Assembly (NCBI GenBank): GCA_964627535.1
Contig: CAZVJW010000005.1
Location: 1 to 64,000 of the forward strand
Length of the DNA: 64,000 bases
Reading direction: 5' to 3'
From: UBA1447 sp964627535
Lineage (GTDB): Bacteria; Bacillota; Clostridia; Oscillospirales; Acutalibacteraceae
Below the pieces are notes generated by a model. It did no database searches, was not told where the DNA came from, and saw only the letters and a program-made list of their open reading frames with translations. Shown one piece after another: positions 51,523 through 60,543 of the stretch. The position numbers and the translations under genes are program-made. How positions within the stretch are numbered: the first letter of the stretch is position 1; each line of letters opens with the position of its first letter.

Positions 51523-53022
51523 TTGAGTAATAATAAATCCATCACCGTGAACGCTTTTGCCCGGATTATCATGTATACGCTTAACTTGCTTGTTCCTCTG
51601 TTTGTGGGGCCATATCTGGCCAGGATATTGGACGTTGGCCTGTACGCGGAATACAACGCCGCTTTGTCAATTGTGCAGTGGTTTTTGCCCTTCGCTGTCT
51701 TTGGCATTTATACATATGGAATTCGCCAAGCAAGCCGAGTGCGTGACAATTTGGACAAAACCCGCAGTGTCTTTACTCAGTTGTTTTTTTTCGGTGTCAT
51801 CAGCACAACTGTTGTATGGCTGTTTTATATGGGGTTTGTTTTTGTCTTCAATAAGGAGTACTTTTGGTTGTATACACTGCTGGGCATAAATATTGTGGCC
51901 AATTATTTCGCAATTGAATGGATCAACGAAGCATTTGAAAACTATAAGTTCATTCTCTATAAAACCCTTGTTGTAAGAATAGGATATATTGTTGCTATTT
52001 TTGTTTTTGTAAGAAAGCCGGATGATATACTGCCCTTCACCGCAATTGCCTCAATGGTTGTATTCTTTAATAATCTGTTGGGTTATTTGTACATCAAGCG
52101 CAGAATTCGTTTTGTCCGTATTCCGCTTAAAGAGCTTACGGTATTGGCTAAGCCGCTGTTTCTGATCATGCTCCTTTCAAACACAAACATGCTGTTTCTG
52201 ATGCTGGATCGCCTGTACCTCTCTGTTTTTTCCGAAACAGCGATCTTTGTAACATATTATTCGCTGCCAATGCTGATCATGATGGCTATTATGAATGTGG
52301 TCAGCTCTATTATGTTTGTAACCGTTCCCCGTCTTTCCAATTATCTTTCCAATATGAACCGTGATGCATATAATAGTTTGCTGCGTATTTCATCACATTG
52401 CTTTTTTCTTGTCGCAATGCCTATTTTCGGAGGAATCGCAGCGTTGGGACGGGAAATCATGTATCTATACGGCGGTCCGAAATATGTGGGCGCCGGCAGC
52501 ACGCTGGTGGTCTTTGGAATTATGTTCATTATCTATGCCGTTGACATAACCCTTTCCAATCAAGTCTTGTTTATTAACGGGATGGAGAAATTGCTCCTTA
52601 AGATTTATATGGTGGGCGGATGTATCAACATTCTGTTTAACACCACCCTTTTACTGACGAAACATCTGACGCCCACCCTGCTTATCACCACAACCGCTGT
52701 CAGCGATATTATTGTGGTTATGATGCAGCATTTAACGATCCGCCGTCAATTCGGTAAAGGCGTTTCACCGTTGGATAGAACAACATTAAAATATATTTGC
52801 CTTTCATTATGCTTTTTGCCGATTGCAGCGGCAATTCGCGCTTTCATGAAAGTTGAACTTGCTTTAAGCACAAACTTTGTTCTGTTTATAGGCATCGTTA
52901 TCGTTTTTTGCATGGGTTTCTATTTTGCATTGCTGTTTTTATCAAGAGACTTGTATTTGACCATGTTCCGGAAAAAGATACAAAGCCGGGCAAATCAACT
53001 GTTGAAGAGGAATAATGCATAA
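51523..53022 (+). CDS. Wzx-type polysaccharide flippase 2
   Basis: A 499-residue MOP-superfamily flippase with 12-14 helices. It starts NKSITVNAFARIIMYTLNLL and has VPLFVGPYLARILDVGLYAEYN near residue 25, typical of RfbX/Wzx proteins. The start is TTG 51523; the GAGGGG 11 bases upstream is a little distant. It is not closely similar to flippase 1, so it is an independent acquisition rather than a recent duplicate. The lysine/arginine-rich C-terminus lies in the cytosol. Confidence 0.88.
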   Translation: MSNNKSITVNAFARIIMYTLNLLVPLFVGPYLARILDVGLYAEYNAALSIVQWFLPFAVFGIYTYGIRQASRVRDNLDKTRSVFTQLFFFGVISTTVVWLFYMGFVFVFNKEYFWLYTLLGINIVANYFAIEWINEAFENYKFILYKTLVVRIGYIVAIFVFVRKPDDILPFTAIASMVVFFNNLLGYLYIKRRIRFVRIPLKELTVLAKPLFLIMLLSNTNMLFLMLDRLYLSVFSETAIFVTYYSLPMLIMMAIMNVVSSIMFVTVPRLSNYLSNMNRDAYNSLLRISSHCFFLVAMPIFGGIAALGREIMYLYGGPKYVGAGSTLVVFGIMFIIYAVDITLSNQVLFINGMEKLLLKIYMVGGCINILFNTTLLLTKHLTPTLLITTTAVSDIIVVMMQHLTIRRQFGKGVSPLDRTTLKYICLSLCFLPIAAAIRAFMKVELALSTNFVLFIGIVIVFCMGFYFALLFLSRDLYLTMFRKKIQSRANQLLKRNNA

Positions 53023-53040
53023 AGCGACGGAGGGCATATC

Positions 53041-54093
53041 ATGCCAGAAAACACAGTTGTTCGCAACCGGCATATTGATTTTCTGAATATCGCGGCATGC
53101 TTCAGCGTGGTCGTTTTGCACAACACCGGCGAGGTCTTTAATTTTTCTTTTTCGGGAACTTGGTTTGCTGCTTTATTTTTGCAGACACTGTGTCATTTTT
53201 CTATTCCGGTTTTCTTTATGCTCAGCGGCGCAAATCTTTTTGAGTACCGTAAACGCTATACAACCCGCGAATATTTTCAAAAACGCTGGCAAAGGATTGG
53301 AATACCCTTCATATTTTGGACTCTATTCTATATCGGATGGAATCAACTGGTACTTAAAGCAGCCCCTTTATCCGGTCCGCTTGATATTGTCAATATTTTT
53401 CTTGATAACGGAGCGTCCAATATATTTTGGTTCTTCTATGCTTTAATCCCGATATATTTACTCATTCCGGTATTATCGCTGATTGACTGGCAGAAAAAAA
53501 GACGCGTTCTTTTCTATTTGCTGCTGTTATGTTTCCTTTACAACCAGATCCTGCCGCTGCTGACCCATTTTTTTGATATTTCCATTACTCCGTTTGCTGA
53601 TTTTCCGTTTCAATACAGCTATATAGACTATGCTTTGTTGGGTTATTTTCTGCAAACCACACCCTTAACCCCCCTATGGCGCCGCATTATTTATGCAGGC
53701 GGGCTTGCCGGATTTGCGGGTATGGCCGGCGGTACCTGGCTGCTCAGCAGCAAAGCGGGCACAACCGATGCTTTTTTTATGGACTATCATTCCCTGTTCT
53801 GCTACCTGTTGGCCGTTGCCGTGTTTGTTCTTGTTAAAAGTATTTGTGAGAATAGGCTGCTCCATAAAAACAATAACCATTCCAACAGCGGGAAATTAGT
53901 TCAATCAGTTTCGGGAGCAAGTTTCGGCGTATATTTAACTCATCTTTTGGTTATGACTTTACTCTATCGTTTTTTAAAATTTCCGCATCCCGTTTTATCG
54001 ATGACTGCAGGCGCATTAATCGTTTATTTCATTGCTTTGGGGCTTACACTGCTGGTTAAAAAAATCCCTTTCCTTAAAAGGATCATCCCTTAA
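53041..54093 (+). CDS. acyltransferase family 3 membrane protein
   Basis: A 350-residue polytopic O-acyltransferase with about ten helices. HIDFLNIAACFSVVVLHNTG near residue 10 carries the catalytic histidine region, and FSIPVFFMLSGANLF near residue 58 and FQKRWQRIGIPFIFWTLFY near residue 80 are family hallmarks. It probably adds acetyl or succinyl groups to the surface polysaccharide. Last gene of the locus, 18 bp after flippase 2 and seven bases before a family-A repeat. Confidence 0.88.
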   Translation: MPENTVVRNRHIDFLNIAACFSVVVLHNTGEVFNFSFSGTWFAALFLQTLCHFSIPVFFMLSGANLFEYRKRYTTREYFQKRWQRIGIPFIFWTLFYIGWNQLVLKAAPLSGPLDIVNIFLDNGASNIFWFFYALIPIYLLIPVLSLIDWQKKRRVLFYLLLLCFLYNQILPLLTHFFDISITPFADFPFQYSYIDYALLGYFLQTTPLTPLWRRIIYAGGLAGFAGMAGGTWLLSSKAGTTDAFFMDYHSLFCYLLAVAVFVLVKSICENRLLHKNNNHSNSGKLVQSVSGASFGVYLTHLLVMTLLYRFLKFPHPVLSMTAGALIVYFIALGLTLLVKKIPFLKRIIP

Positions 54094-54099
54094 TCCGGG

Positions 54100-54204
54100 T
54101 AATACTAATCCCGATTATAAAACCTCTATGAAATCAAGCAAAAACCTTTGACAAATGGGTTTTTGTGCCGAATTTTTAGCTATGTTTAAGAGGGATTAGT
54201 ATAA
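54100..54204 (+). repeat. family-A MITE-like repeat, copy 3 (short, diverged)
   Basis: Left TAATACTAATCCCGATTA and right AGGGATTAGTATAA form good terminal inverted repeats. The core keeps AAATCAAGCAAAAAC but then folds differently, with an 8-bp stem CAAAAACC / GGTTTTTG (54139-54165). It starts seven bases after the acyltransferase stop. The 326-bp gap 54094-54419 holds this element, AT-rich DNA and a promoter. Confidence 0.75.
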
Positions 54205-54374
54205 ATAACCATTTATTATATTGATTAGGGTGGGGGGCATTATTGCTTCCCGCTCTTTTTCAGAATTGAAAAATAACACATCTTGCCCTTATAATAAATA
54301 ACAACAAAAAGTATTACATTATATTGCTTTTTAAAGGTTATTTATTGTTTTAGAATTAACCCTAATTTTTTATG

Positions 54375-54383
54375 TGTTATAAT
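54375..54383 (+). promoter_or_regulatory. extended -10 promoter of the 54420 gene
   Basis: TGTTATAAT fits an extended -10 element (TG-N-TATAAT) 36 bp before the start codon. No good -35 box is seen, as is common for extended -10 promoters. Confidence 0.55.
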
Positions 54384-54419
54384 GTTTTAAATATGCAACA
54401 CAAAAGAGGAGAATAACAT

Positions 54420-55301
54420 ATGGCTGACATTTACACTTGTCTTTCCGCTGTTCTTAAGGGAATGGAAGAGACGCTTTCCGCAAACGGTTTCGCAGCGGTT
54501 TACCCGCAGGGCGTTAAAAAGCCCGAACTTCCCGCCGTTACCGAAGGCGGCCGAATTTCTATTGACCTGAGAGGGGAAAAGGGTTCTTTACGCATAGAAC
54601 ATTTTGATAATAAAATCGCACTGCTTTTCTCCGACAAGGGTGAAGGCGATGTTGCGGAGTCGGACTTCGGTCAGCTTTCGCTCTCTTTGCTTAACACCGA
54701 GGCAGATGAAAAAGACTGTAAATACATAGCCGATGATTTTTCCGAGTCAATTAACAAGCGCTGCGGCAGCAAGGCAAAAGCAGGCGGCATGACCAGGCTG
54801 CCTGCTCCGGTTTCCAAAGCAGCGGCGAAAAGCGGAGCGCTTTCTTACGATACCAATACACTTGGCAGCAGGTTTACGGTGATGTTCCCGGAACTTCGCA
54901 ACGCATATAAAGAAAATATTGATAAATACGGCGAGTTTCTGGCAGAAGATTTTTTTAATAATTACGGAACAGCCGCTGTTATTGATGTGATAAAGAAAAA
55001 CGATAAACTGAAAATGAAAAAACTGTTCGGCCTGCTTAACGAAATATATGAAGACGGCACAAACGAAATTCAAAGCCTTATTGCTGTTTCAATATTAGGT
55101 TCGCTTAACAACGATCAGAGTCTTCTCGCGAACTGCGTGGATTACATGTGCAAGGATTTATGCAGTCCGGTTATACAGGTTAATAAAATCCTCGCATCAA
55201 ACGGCGGCAAGGGCGCGAAAATGAGACTTGAAAACCCGCCGCCTTATAAGCCTAAAAAGGCAAAAAAGAAAAATCCGATAACATCCGCGCTCGGCATGTA
55301 A
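54420..55301 (+). CDS. unrecognised cytosolic protein upstream of gyrB
   Basis: A 293-residue soluble protein I do not recognise. The N-terminal third (1-110) looks like an alpha/beta domain. A Ser/Ala/Lys-rich linker (about 115-140) follows. Residues 145-250 are helical, with SRFTVMFPELRNAYKENIDK and SILGSLNNDQSLLANCVDYM. The C-terminal 40 residues are basic and proline-rich (PPPYKPKKAKKKNP), which suggests nucleic-acid or membrane contact. No signal peptide or transmembrane segment is seen. AGAGGAG precedes the ATG and the codon usage looks native, so it is a real gene. Operon with gyrB is unlikely because a repeat intervenes. Confidence 0.8.
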   Translation: MADIYTCLSAVLKGMEETLSANGFAAVYPQGVKKPELPAVTEGGRISIDLRGEKGSLRIEHFDNKIALLFSDKGEGDVAESDFGQLSLSLLNTEADEKDCKYIADDFSESINKRCGSKAKAGGMTRLPAPVSKAAAKSGALSYDTNTLGSRFTVMFPELRNAYKENIDKYGEFLAEDFFNNYGTAAVIDVIKKNDKLKMKKLFGLLNEIYEDGTNEIQSLIAVSILGSLNNDQSLLANCVDYMCKDLCSPVIQVNKILASNGGKGAKMRLENPPPYKPKKAKKKNPITSALGM

Positions 55302-55332
55302 AGTTACGGAACTGTTATGCAAAAAGACCGAT

Positions 55333-55410
55333 TGTCATTCTGAGGAGTTTGCGGCGAAGAATCTTAATCCTTGCCGTTGAAAAAGATTCTACACTGCGTT
55401 CAGAATGACA
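55333..55410. repeat. TGTCATTCTGA-type palindromic repeat
   Basis: An imperfect inverted repeat: TGTCATTCTGAGGAGTTTGC and GCGAAGAATCTT on the left are matched by AAGATTCTACACTGCGTTC and AGAATGACA on the right. Repeats with this sequence occur in many unrelated bacterial genomes. It lies between the 54420 gene and gyrB. Confidence 0.8.
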
Positions 55411-55482
55411 GCCATGCTTGGCATGTAAAAGGTTCCTGGCAATAGAATTCAATGAATAACGAAGGATACGGGAGGCTCTGCT

Positions 55483-57450
55483 TTGGATAATATGCAGAAT
55501 AATACTAATATTGATGAACTTGACATTATGGATACCGCCGTTACCGAAAAGTACGATGCAAGCCAAATACAGGTTCTCGAAGGACTTGAAGCCGTCCGAA
55601 AAAGACCCGGCATGTATATCGGCTCAACGGGTCCGAGAGGATTGCATCATCTTGTCTATGAGATTGTTGACAATTCCATTGATGAAGCGCTGGCGGGCTT
55701 CTGTACACATATAGATGTAGAAATTCAACCGGGCAATATAATTTCTGTTAAAGATAACGGCAGAGGTATTCCTGTCGGTACAAGCGATAAACTGGGGATT
55801 CCCGCCGTTACGGTTGTTCTCACGGTTCTGCACGCAGGCGGCAAGTTCGGGGGCAGCGGCTATAAAGTTGCCGGCGGATTGCACGGGGTAGGATCCTCCG
55901 TCGTCAATGCTCTTTCCGAGTGGTTGGAGGTTGAGGTGTCCCAGGAAGGACACATTCACCAACAGCGCTTTATACGCGGGAATGTCGATACCGAACTAAC
56001 CGTTATAGGAACTACAAATGACAGCGGCACGCTGATCAGATTCAAAGCCGATCCGGAGATATTTACGGAAACAACGGAGTATGATTTTGAAACTCTCGAG
56101 CGGCATTTAAGGGAATCTGCTTTTCTCAATGCCGGTCTGTGCATTAACCTGACCGATTTAAGGGACAGCGAAAATATTATTGAAGAGACTTTTTGCTATG
56201 AGGGCGGTATATCGAGTTTTGTCGAATACCTTAACCGGAGCAGGGGATTAACTCCTCTGCATGACCCGCCGATTCATATCTGCACGGTTAACGGCGACCG
56301 TTGTGCGGAAATCTCTATGCAGTATAACGACAGTTATAATGATATGGTTCTTTCGTATGCCAACAATGTCCATACGGTTGATGGCGGCACACACGAAACC
56401 GGGTTTAAAAATGCTCTGACAAGGGTATTTAACGACTACGGGCGCAAATATTCGATATTGAAAGACGCTGACAAAAACCTTTCGGGTGATGATGTCCGTG
56501 AAGGCCTGACAGCCGTTGTCAGCGTCAAGCTGACCGATGCGCAGTTTGAAGGGCAGACAAAGGGAAAACTTGGCAATACCGATATAACGCAGCTTGTTTC
56601 CTCCACACTTTATGATAAACTGATGACCTATTTTGAAGAAAACCCGTCCATCGCCAAAGCAATTTTCAGCAAGGCGCTCGACGCTTCAAGGGCGAGAGAG
56701 GCCGCACGCAAAGCAAGGGATTTGGCAAGGCGGAAATCCGCGCTTGAAAACAACTCTCTTCCCGGCAAACTTGCCGACTGTACGGAAAAAGATCCTACTC
56801 TGACAGAGCTTTATATCGTCGAGGGAGATTCTGCAGGCGGTTCCGCAAAGGCAGGCAGGGACAGGCGCTATCAGGCAATTTTGCCGCTTTGGGGCAAAAT
56901 GCTGAATGTCGAAAAGGCGAGGCTTGATAAGGTCATAGGCAACGAAAAGCTTATGCCCGTTGTTACGGCGCTCGGCGCAGGTATTGATGAGGACTTTGAC
57001 ATTACTAAGCTTCGCTATGCTAAAATTGTTATTATGGCCGATGCCGACGTCGACGGCGCGCATATCCGTACACTTCTTTTGACATTTTTCTTCCGCTATA
57101 TGCGCCCTCTGATTGATTTTAACCATATATACATCGCCCAGCCGCCCCTTTTCAAGGTTAGTAAGGGCAAAAAGCACTTTTACGCTTTTTCCGATCAGGA
57201 GAGGGACCGTTACATGGAGGAATTGGGCGGTGGCTGCGATATTCAGCGCTACAAGGGCCTTGGCGAAATGGATGCCCAGCAGCTTTGGGAAACAACGATG
57301 GACCCCGAGTTCCGCATTATGCTGATGGTCACATTGGAAGATGCGATGCAGGCGGATGAAACCTTCTCGATACTGATGGGGGACAAGGTCGAACCACGGA
57401 GAGAGTTTATTGAGAAAAACGCTAAATATGTCCAGAACTTGGATGTTTAA
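55483..57450 (+). CDS. gyrB: DNA gyrase subunit B
   Basis: ATPase subunit of gyrase, 655 residues. The GHKL ATP site includes RPGMYIGSTGPRGLHHLVYE near residue 45, VDNSIDEALAG, KDNGRGIPVG near residue 92 and GGLHGVGSSVVNALS near residue 130. The TOPRIM part has VEGDSAGGSAKAGRDRRYQA near residue 450 and MADADVDGAHIRTLL near residue 523. TTG 55483 follows GGAGG at seven bases and is the best start. gyrA follows after 51 bp. Confidence 0.97.
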   Translation: MDNMQNNTNIDELDIMDTAVTEKYDASQIQVLEGLEAVRKRPGMYIGSTGPRGLHHLVYEIVDNSIDEALAGFCTHIDVEIQPGNIISVKDNGRGIPVGTSDKLGIPAVTVVLTVLHAGGKFGGSGYKVAGGLHGVGSSVVNALSEWLEVEVSQEGHIHQQRFIRGNVDTELTVIGTTNDSGTLIRFKADPEIFTETTEYDFETLERHLRESAFLNAGLCINLTDLRDSENIIEETFCYEGGISSFVEYLNRSRGLTPLHDPPIHICTVNGDRCAEISMQYNDSYNDMVLSYANNVHTVDGGTHETGFKNALTRVFNDYGRKYSILKDADKNLSGDDVREGLTAVVSVKLTDAQFEGQTKGKLGNTDITQLVSSTLYDKLMTYFEENPSIAKAIFSKALDASRAREAARKARDLARRKSALENNSLPGKLADCTEKDPTLTELYIVEGDSAGGSAKAGRDRRYQAILPLWGKMLNVEKARLDKVIGNEKLMPVVTALGAGIDEDFDITKLRYAKIVIMADADVDGAHIRTLLLTFFFRYMRPLIDFNHIYIAQPPLFKVSKGKKHFYAFSDQERDRYMEELGGGCDIQRYKGLGEMDAQQLWETTMDPEFRIMLMVTLEDAMQADETFSILMGDKVEPRREFIEKNAKYVQNLDV

Positions 57451-57501
57451 ATAGGAGCATGAAATCATTACTATTTCAGGATTTAGAAGGGACATGAATA
57501 T

Positions 57502-60021
57502 ATGGGATTTGACGATCTTTCGGTTGCCAATCAAAAAATAATAGATGTGGATATCAGCAAGGAGATGCGCAAGTCATTTCTGGATTATTCGATGTCCGTT
57601 ATAGTGGCGCGCGCGCTTCCCGATGTGCGTGACGGTTTGAAACCCGTTCACCGCCGCATACTCTACACCATGTTTGAAAACAATTTAACACCGGACAAAG
57701 CCTATCGAAAATGCGCGGATACGGTCGGTTCGGTTCTGGGACGTTATCACCCGCACGGCGATGCGTCCGTGTATGACGCAATGGTCCGTCTCGCGCAGGA
57801 TTTTTCAATGCGCTACATGCTTGTTGACGGCCATGGCAATTTTGGTTCTGTTGATGGTGACCCGCCTGCGGCTTACCGTTATACGGAGTCGAGGATGAGC
57901 AAAATTTCTCAGGAAATGCTGACGGATATCGAAAAAGAAACAGTCAGTTTTTCTTCTAACTATGACGACAGGCTTAAAGAGCCCGATGTACTGCCGTCCC
58001 GTTTCCCGAATCTTTTGGTAAACGGCTCCACAGGCATTGCCGTCGGTATGGCAACAAATATTCCTCCCCACAACATGCGTGAGGTTATTGACGGCATGTG
58101 CTGTCTCATAGACAATCCCGACGCGAGCCTGGAAGATTTGATGGAGCATATAAAAGGCCCGGATTTCCCGACCGCAGGCATTATTATGGGCAGGGCGGGT
58201 ATCCGCTCGGCCTACGGCACAGGCAGAGGCAAAATTACCGTGCGGGCAAAAGCCGAAATAATTGAAAACAAGAACGGCCGCTACTCTATTGCCGTTTCGG
58301 AACTTCCGTATCAGGTAAACAAGGCAAGGCTTATTGAAAGCATTGCGGACCTTGTTAAGGATAAAAGAATTGAAGGTATTTCAGATGTCAACGACTATTC
58401 CTCAAGAGAGGGTATGCACATGGTCGTTGACCTGAAAAGAGATGCCAATCCCCAGGTGGTGTTAAATCAGCTTTATTCATTTACTCAGCTGCAAACCACC
58501 TTCGGCGTGATTATGATCGCGTTGGTAAACGGTGAGCCGAAGGTTTTGACCTTAAAAGAAGTTTTGCAGCATTACATCAGATTCCAGTGCGAAGTCATCA
58601 CCCGCCGTACGCGTTTCGATTTACGCAAGGCGCAGGAGCGGGCACATATATTGGATGGCTTAATGATAGCGCTTGACTTTATCGACGAGGTTATTGCCAT
58701 GCTCAGAGCCTCAAAGAGCATCCCCGAAGGGAAAGCGGCGCTGATGGAACGGTTCGGGCTTGACGATCTTCAGGCACAAGCAATTGTTCAGATGCGCCTT
58801 GGGCAGTTAACCGGTCTTGAAAGAGTTAAAATTGAAGAAGAACTGGCTGCGCTGAAGCTTAGAATCGCCGAATACCTCGAGATCCTTGGCGACGAAAGCA
58901 GGGTGCTTACAATCATTAAAGAAGAAGTTAAAGCCATCAGGGATAAGTTCGGCGATAACCGCCGCACAGAAATTATTAATGTCAGCGGCGAGGTTGATAT
59001 TGAGGATTTAATCCCCGAGGAAACATGTGTTATCACAATGACCGACATGGGCTATATTAAGCGTTTGCCCATGGATACCTACCGCAGCCAGCACAGAGGC
59101 GGCCGCGGAGTGATGGGTTTGACACGCCGCGAAGAAGATGTTGTTCAAACTATGTTTACCTGTTCCACACATGACTATGTCATGTTCTTCACCACAAAGG
59201 GCAGAACATACCGCATAAAGGGCTACGAAATTCCCGAGGGTTCGCGTACAAGCAAGGGCATGAACATCGTTAACCTGCTTCCAGTTGAAGGCGAGGAAAA
59301 AATATCTGCATTAATAAGGGCGCCGAGGGTTGAGGAAGGCCAATACCTCTGCATGGTCACCCGCAAGGGTATCATAAAACGTACGGCTTTGGATGCCTAT
59401 AAAAATGTAAGGAAGAGCGGTGTTATCGCAATAAACCTTGACGATGACGATGAACTTGCCTGGGTCAGGCTTACAAGCGGCCATGATGATTTGATAGCCG
59501 CAACCCGCAAAGGCATGTGTATCCGTTTCAATGAAAATGATGCCCGTCCGCTGGGAAGAACGGCAAGGGGTGTTAAGGCGATAACGCTTAAGGCGGGCGA
59601 CGAGGTCGTTGGCATGGATGTTTTGAAAGAGGACAAAACCGTGTTTACCGTAAGCGAAACAGGTTATGGACGACGCAGCGAAATCGATAATTTCCATCTG
59701 CAGGCCAGAGGCGGCAAGGGTGTAATCAATTACAAGGTCAAAGCTTACGGCGATGTTGCTTCCACCATCGTTATCAACGACGATGACGATTTGATTCTGA
59801 TTTCATCGGACGGTATCGTGATCAGAATTCCCGCTGCGGATATAAGCGTTTTCGCAAGGCCTTCCAAGGGTGTAAGAGTTATGAAAGTCACGCAAGGCGA
59901 GCGGCTTGTAACCGTTACATCCGCCGAAGCGGAAGAGCCCGAACCGGAGGAATTTGAACCGGAGGACGAAAATATCCCGCAAACAGCTCAGCCGGCAGAA
60001 GACGAACAAGGCGGGGAATAA
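57502..60021 (+). CDS. gyrA: DNA gyrase subunit A
   Basis: Breakage-reunion subunit, 839 residues. VRDGLKPVHRRILYTM near residue 37, YHPHGDASVYDAMVRLAQ near residue 78 and the catalytic tyrosine in PAAYRYTESRM near residue 120. The C-terminal beta-pinwheel has the GyrA-box as QHRGGRG near residue 535, distinguishing it from ParC. The position equivalent to E. coli Ser83 is Ala in HPHGDAS. An acidic tail of about 30 residues (EEPEPEEFEPEDE) ends the protein; such tails tune supercoiling in other species. Follows gyrB. Confidence 0.97.
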   Translation: MGFDDLSVANQKIIDVDISKEMRKSFLDYSMSVIVARALPDVRDGLKPVHRRILYTMFENNLTPDKAYRKCADTVGSVLGRYHPHGDASVYDAMVRLAQDFSMRYMLVDGHGNFGSVDGDPPAAYRYTESRMSKISQEMLTDIEKETVSFSSNYDDRLKEPDVLPSRFPNLLVNGSTGIAVGMATNIPPHNMREVIDGMCCLIDNPDASLEDLMEHIKGPDFPTAGIIMGRAGIRSAYGTGRGKITVRAKAEIIENKNGRYSIAVSELPYQVNKARLIESIADLVKDKRIEGISDVNDYSSREGMHMVVDLKRDANPQVVLNQLYSFTQLQTTFGVIMIALVNGEPKVLTLKEVLQHYIRFQCEVITRRTRFDLRKAQERAHILDGLMIALDFIDEVIAMLRASKSIPEGKAALMERFGLDDLQAQAIVQMRLGQLTGLERVKIEEELAALKLRIAEYLEILGDESRVLTIIKEEVKAIRDKFGDNRRTEIINVSGEVDIEDLIPEETCVITMTDMGYIKRLPMDTYRSQHRGGRGVMGLTRREEDVVQTMFTCSTHDYVMFFTTKGRTYRIKGYEIPEGSRTSKGMNIVNLLPVEGEEKISALIRAPRVEEGQYLCMVTRKGIIKRTALDAYKNVRKSGVIAINLDDDDELAWVRLTSGHDDLIAATRKGMCIRFNENDARPLGRTARGVKAITLKAGDEVVGMDVLKEDKTVFTVSETGYGRRSEIDNFHLQARGGKGVINYKVKAYGDVASTIVINDDDDLILISSDGIVIRIPAADISVFARPSKGVRVMKVTQGERLVTVTSAEAEEPEPEEFEPEDENIPQTAQPAEDEQGGE

Positions 60022-60051
60022 TGCCTGAACAGCGTCAAAACTCAAAATGTC

Positions 60052-60080
60052 TTGCCAATATACCGGATTTCTGTTAGAAT
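60052..60080 (+). promoter_or_regulatory. sigma-A type promoter of mgsA-hisS
   Basis: TTGCCA, 17-bp spacer, TAGAAT, placed 30 bp after gyrA and 45 bp before the mgsA start. AAGGGGG precedes that ATG. Confidence 0.75.
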
Positions 60081-60124
60081 TATTGATACCATAATAAACA
60101 GACACCTAATAAGGGGGTAATTAT

Positions 60125-60529
60125 ATGAATATAGCACTGATGGCGCATGATTCAAAAAAAGAACTGATGACGCAGTTCTGCATTGCATATTGCGGAATCC
60201 TGAGCCGGCACTCGCTTTGCGCCACAGGCACAACCGGCAAACTTGTGAGCGATGCCACCGGTTTAAGCATTCAATGCTTTTTAAGCGGAACACAAGGCGG
60301 CGACCAGCAAATATCGGCAAGAATCGGCTGCAATGAAATTGATGTTTTGCTGATGTTCCGCGACCCGAACGGGCCGAAACCCCATGAGCCGAACGAAGCA
60401 AACCTACTCAGGCTCTGTGATGTGTACAATGTGCCGGTTGCAACCAATATAGCAACTGCCGAGGCTTTGATACACAGCCTTGACCGTGGGGATTTAGACT
60501 GGCGTGATATTGTCAATCCAAAAAAATAA
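60125..60529 (+). CDS. mgsA: methylglyoxal synthase
   Basis: A 134-residue enzyme converting dihydroxyacetone phosphate to methylglyoxal and phosphate, a bypass of lower glycolysis used under phosphate limitation or sugar excess. Catalytic residues are visible: MAHDSKKE at residues 6-13, the phosphate-binding CATGTTGKL near residue 35, and GTQGGDQQISARI near residue 58 with the catalytic Asp. The C-terminal PHEPNEANLLRLC and VPVATNIATAEALI are also family-typical. It lies 14 bp before hisS; the pairing has no evident metabolic logic. Confidence 0.95.
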   Translation: MNIALMAHDSKKELMTQFCIAYCGILSRHSLCATGTTGKLVSDATGLSIQCFLSGTQGGDQQISARIGCNEIDVLLMFRDPNGPKPHEPNEANLLRLCDVYNVPVATNIATAEALIHSLDRGDLDWRDIVNPKK

Positions 60530-60543
60530 CGAGGTAATTTACC

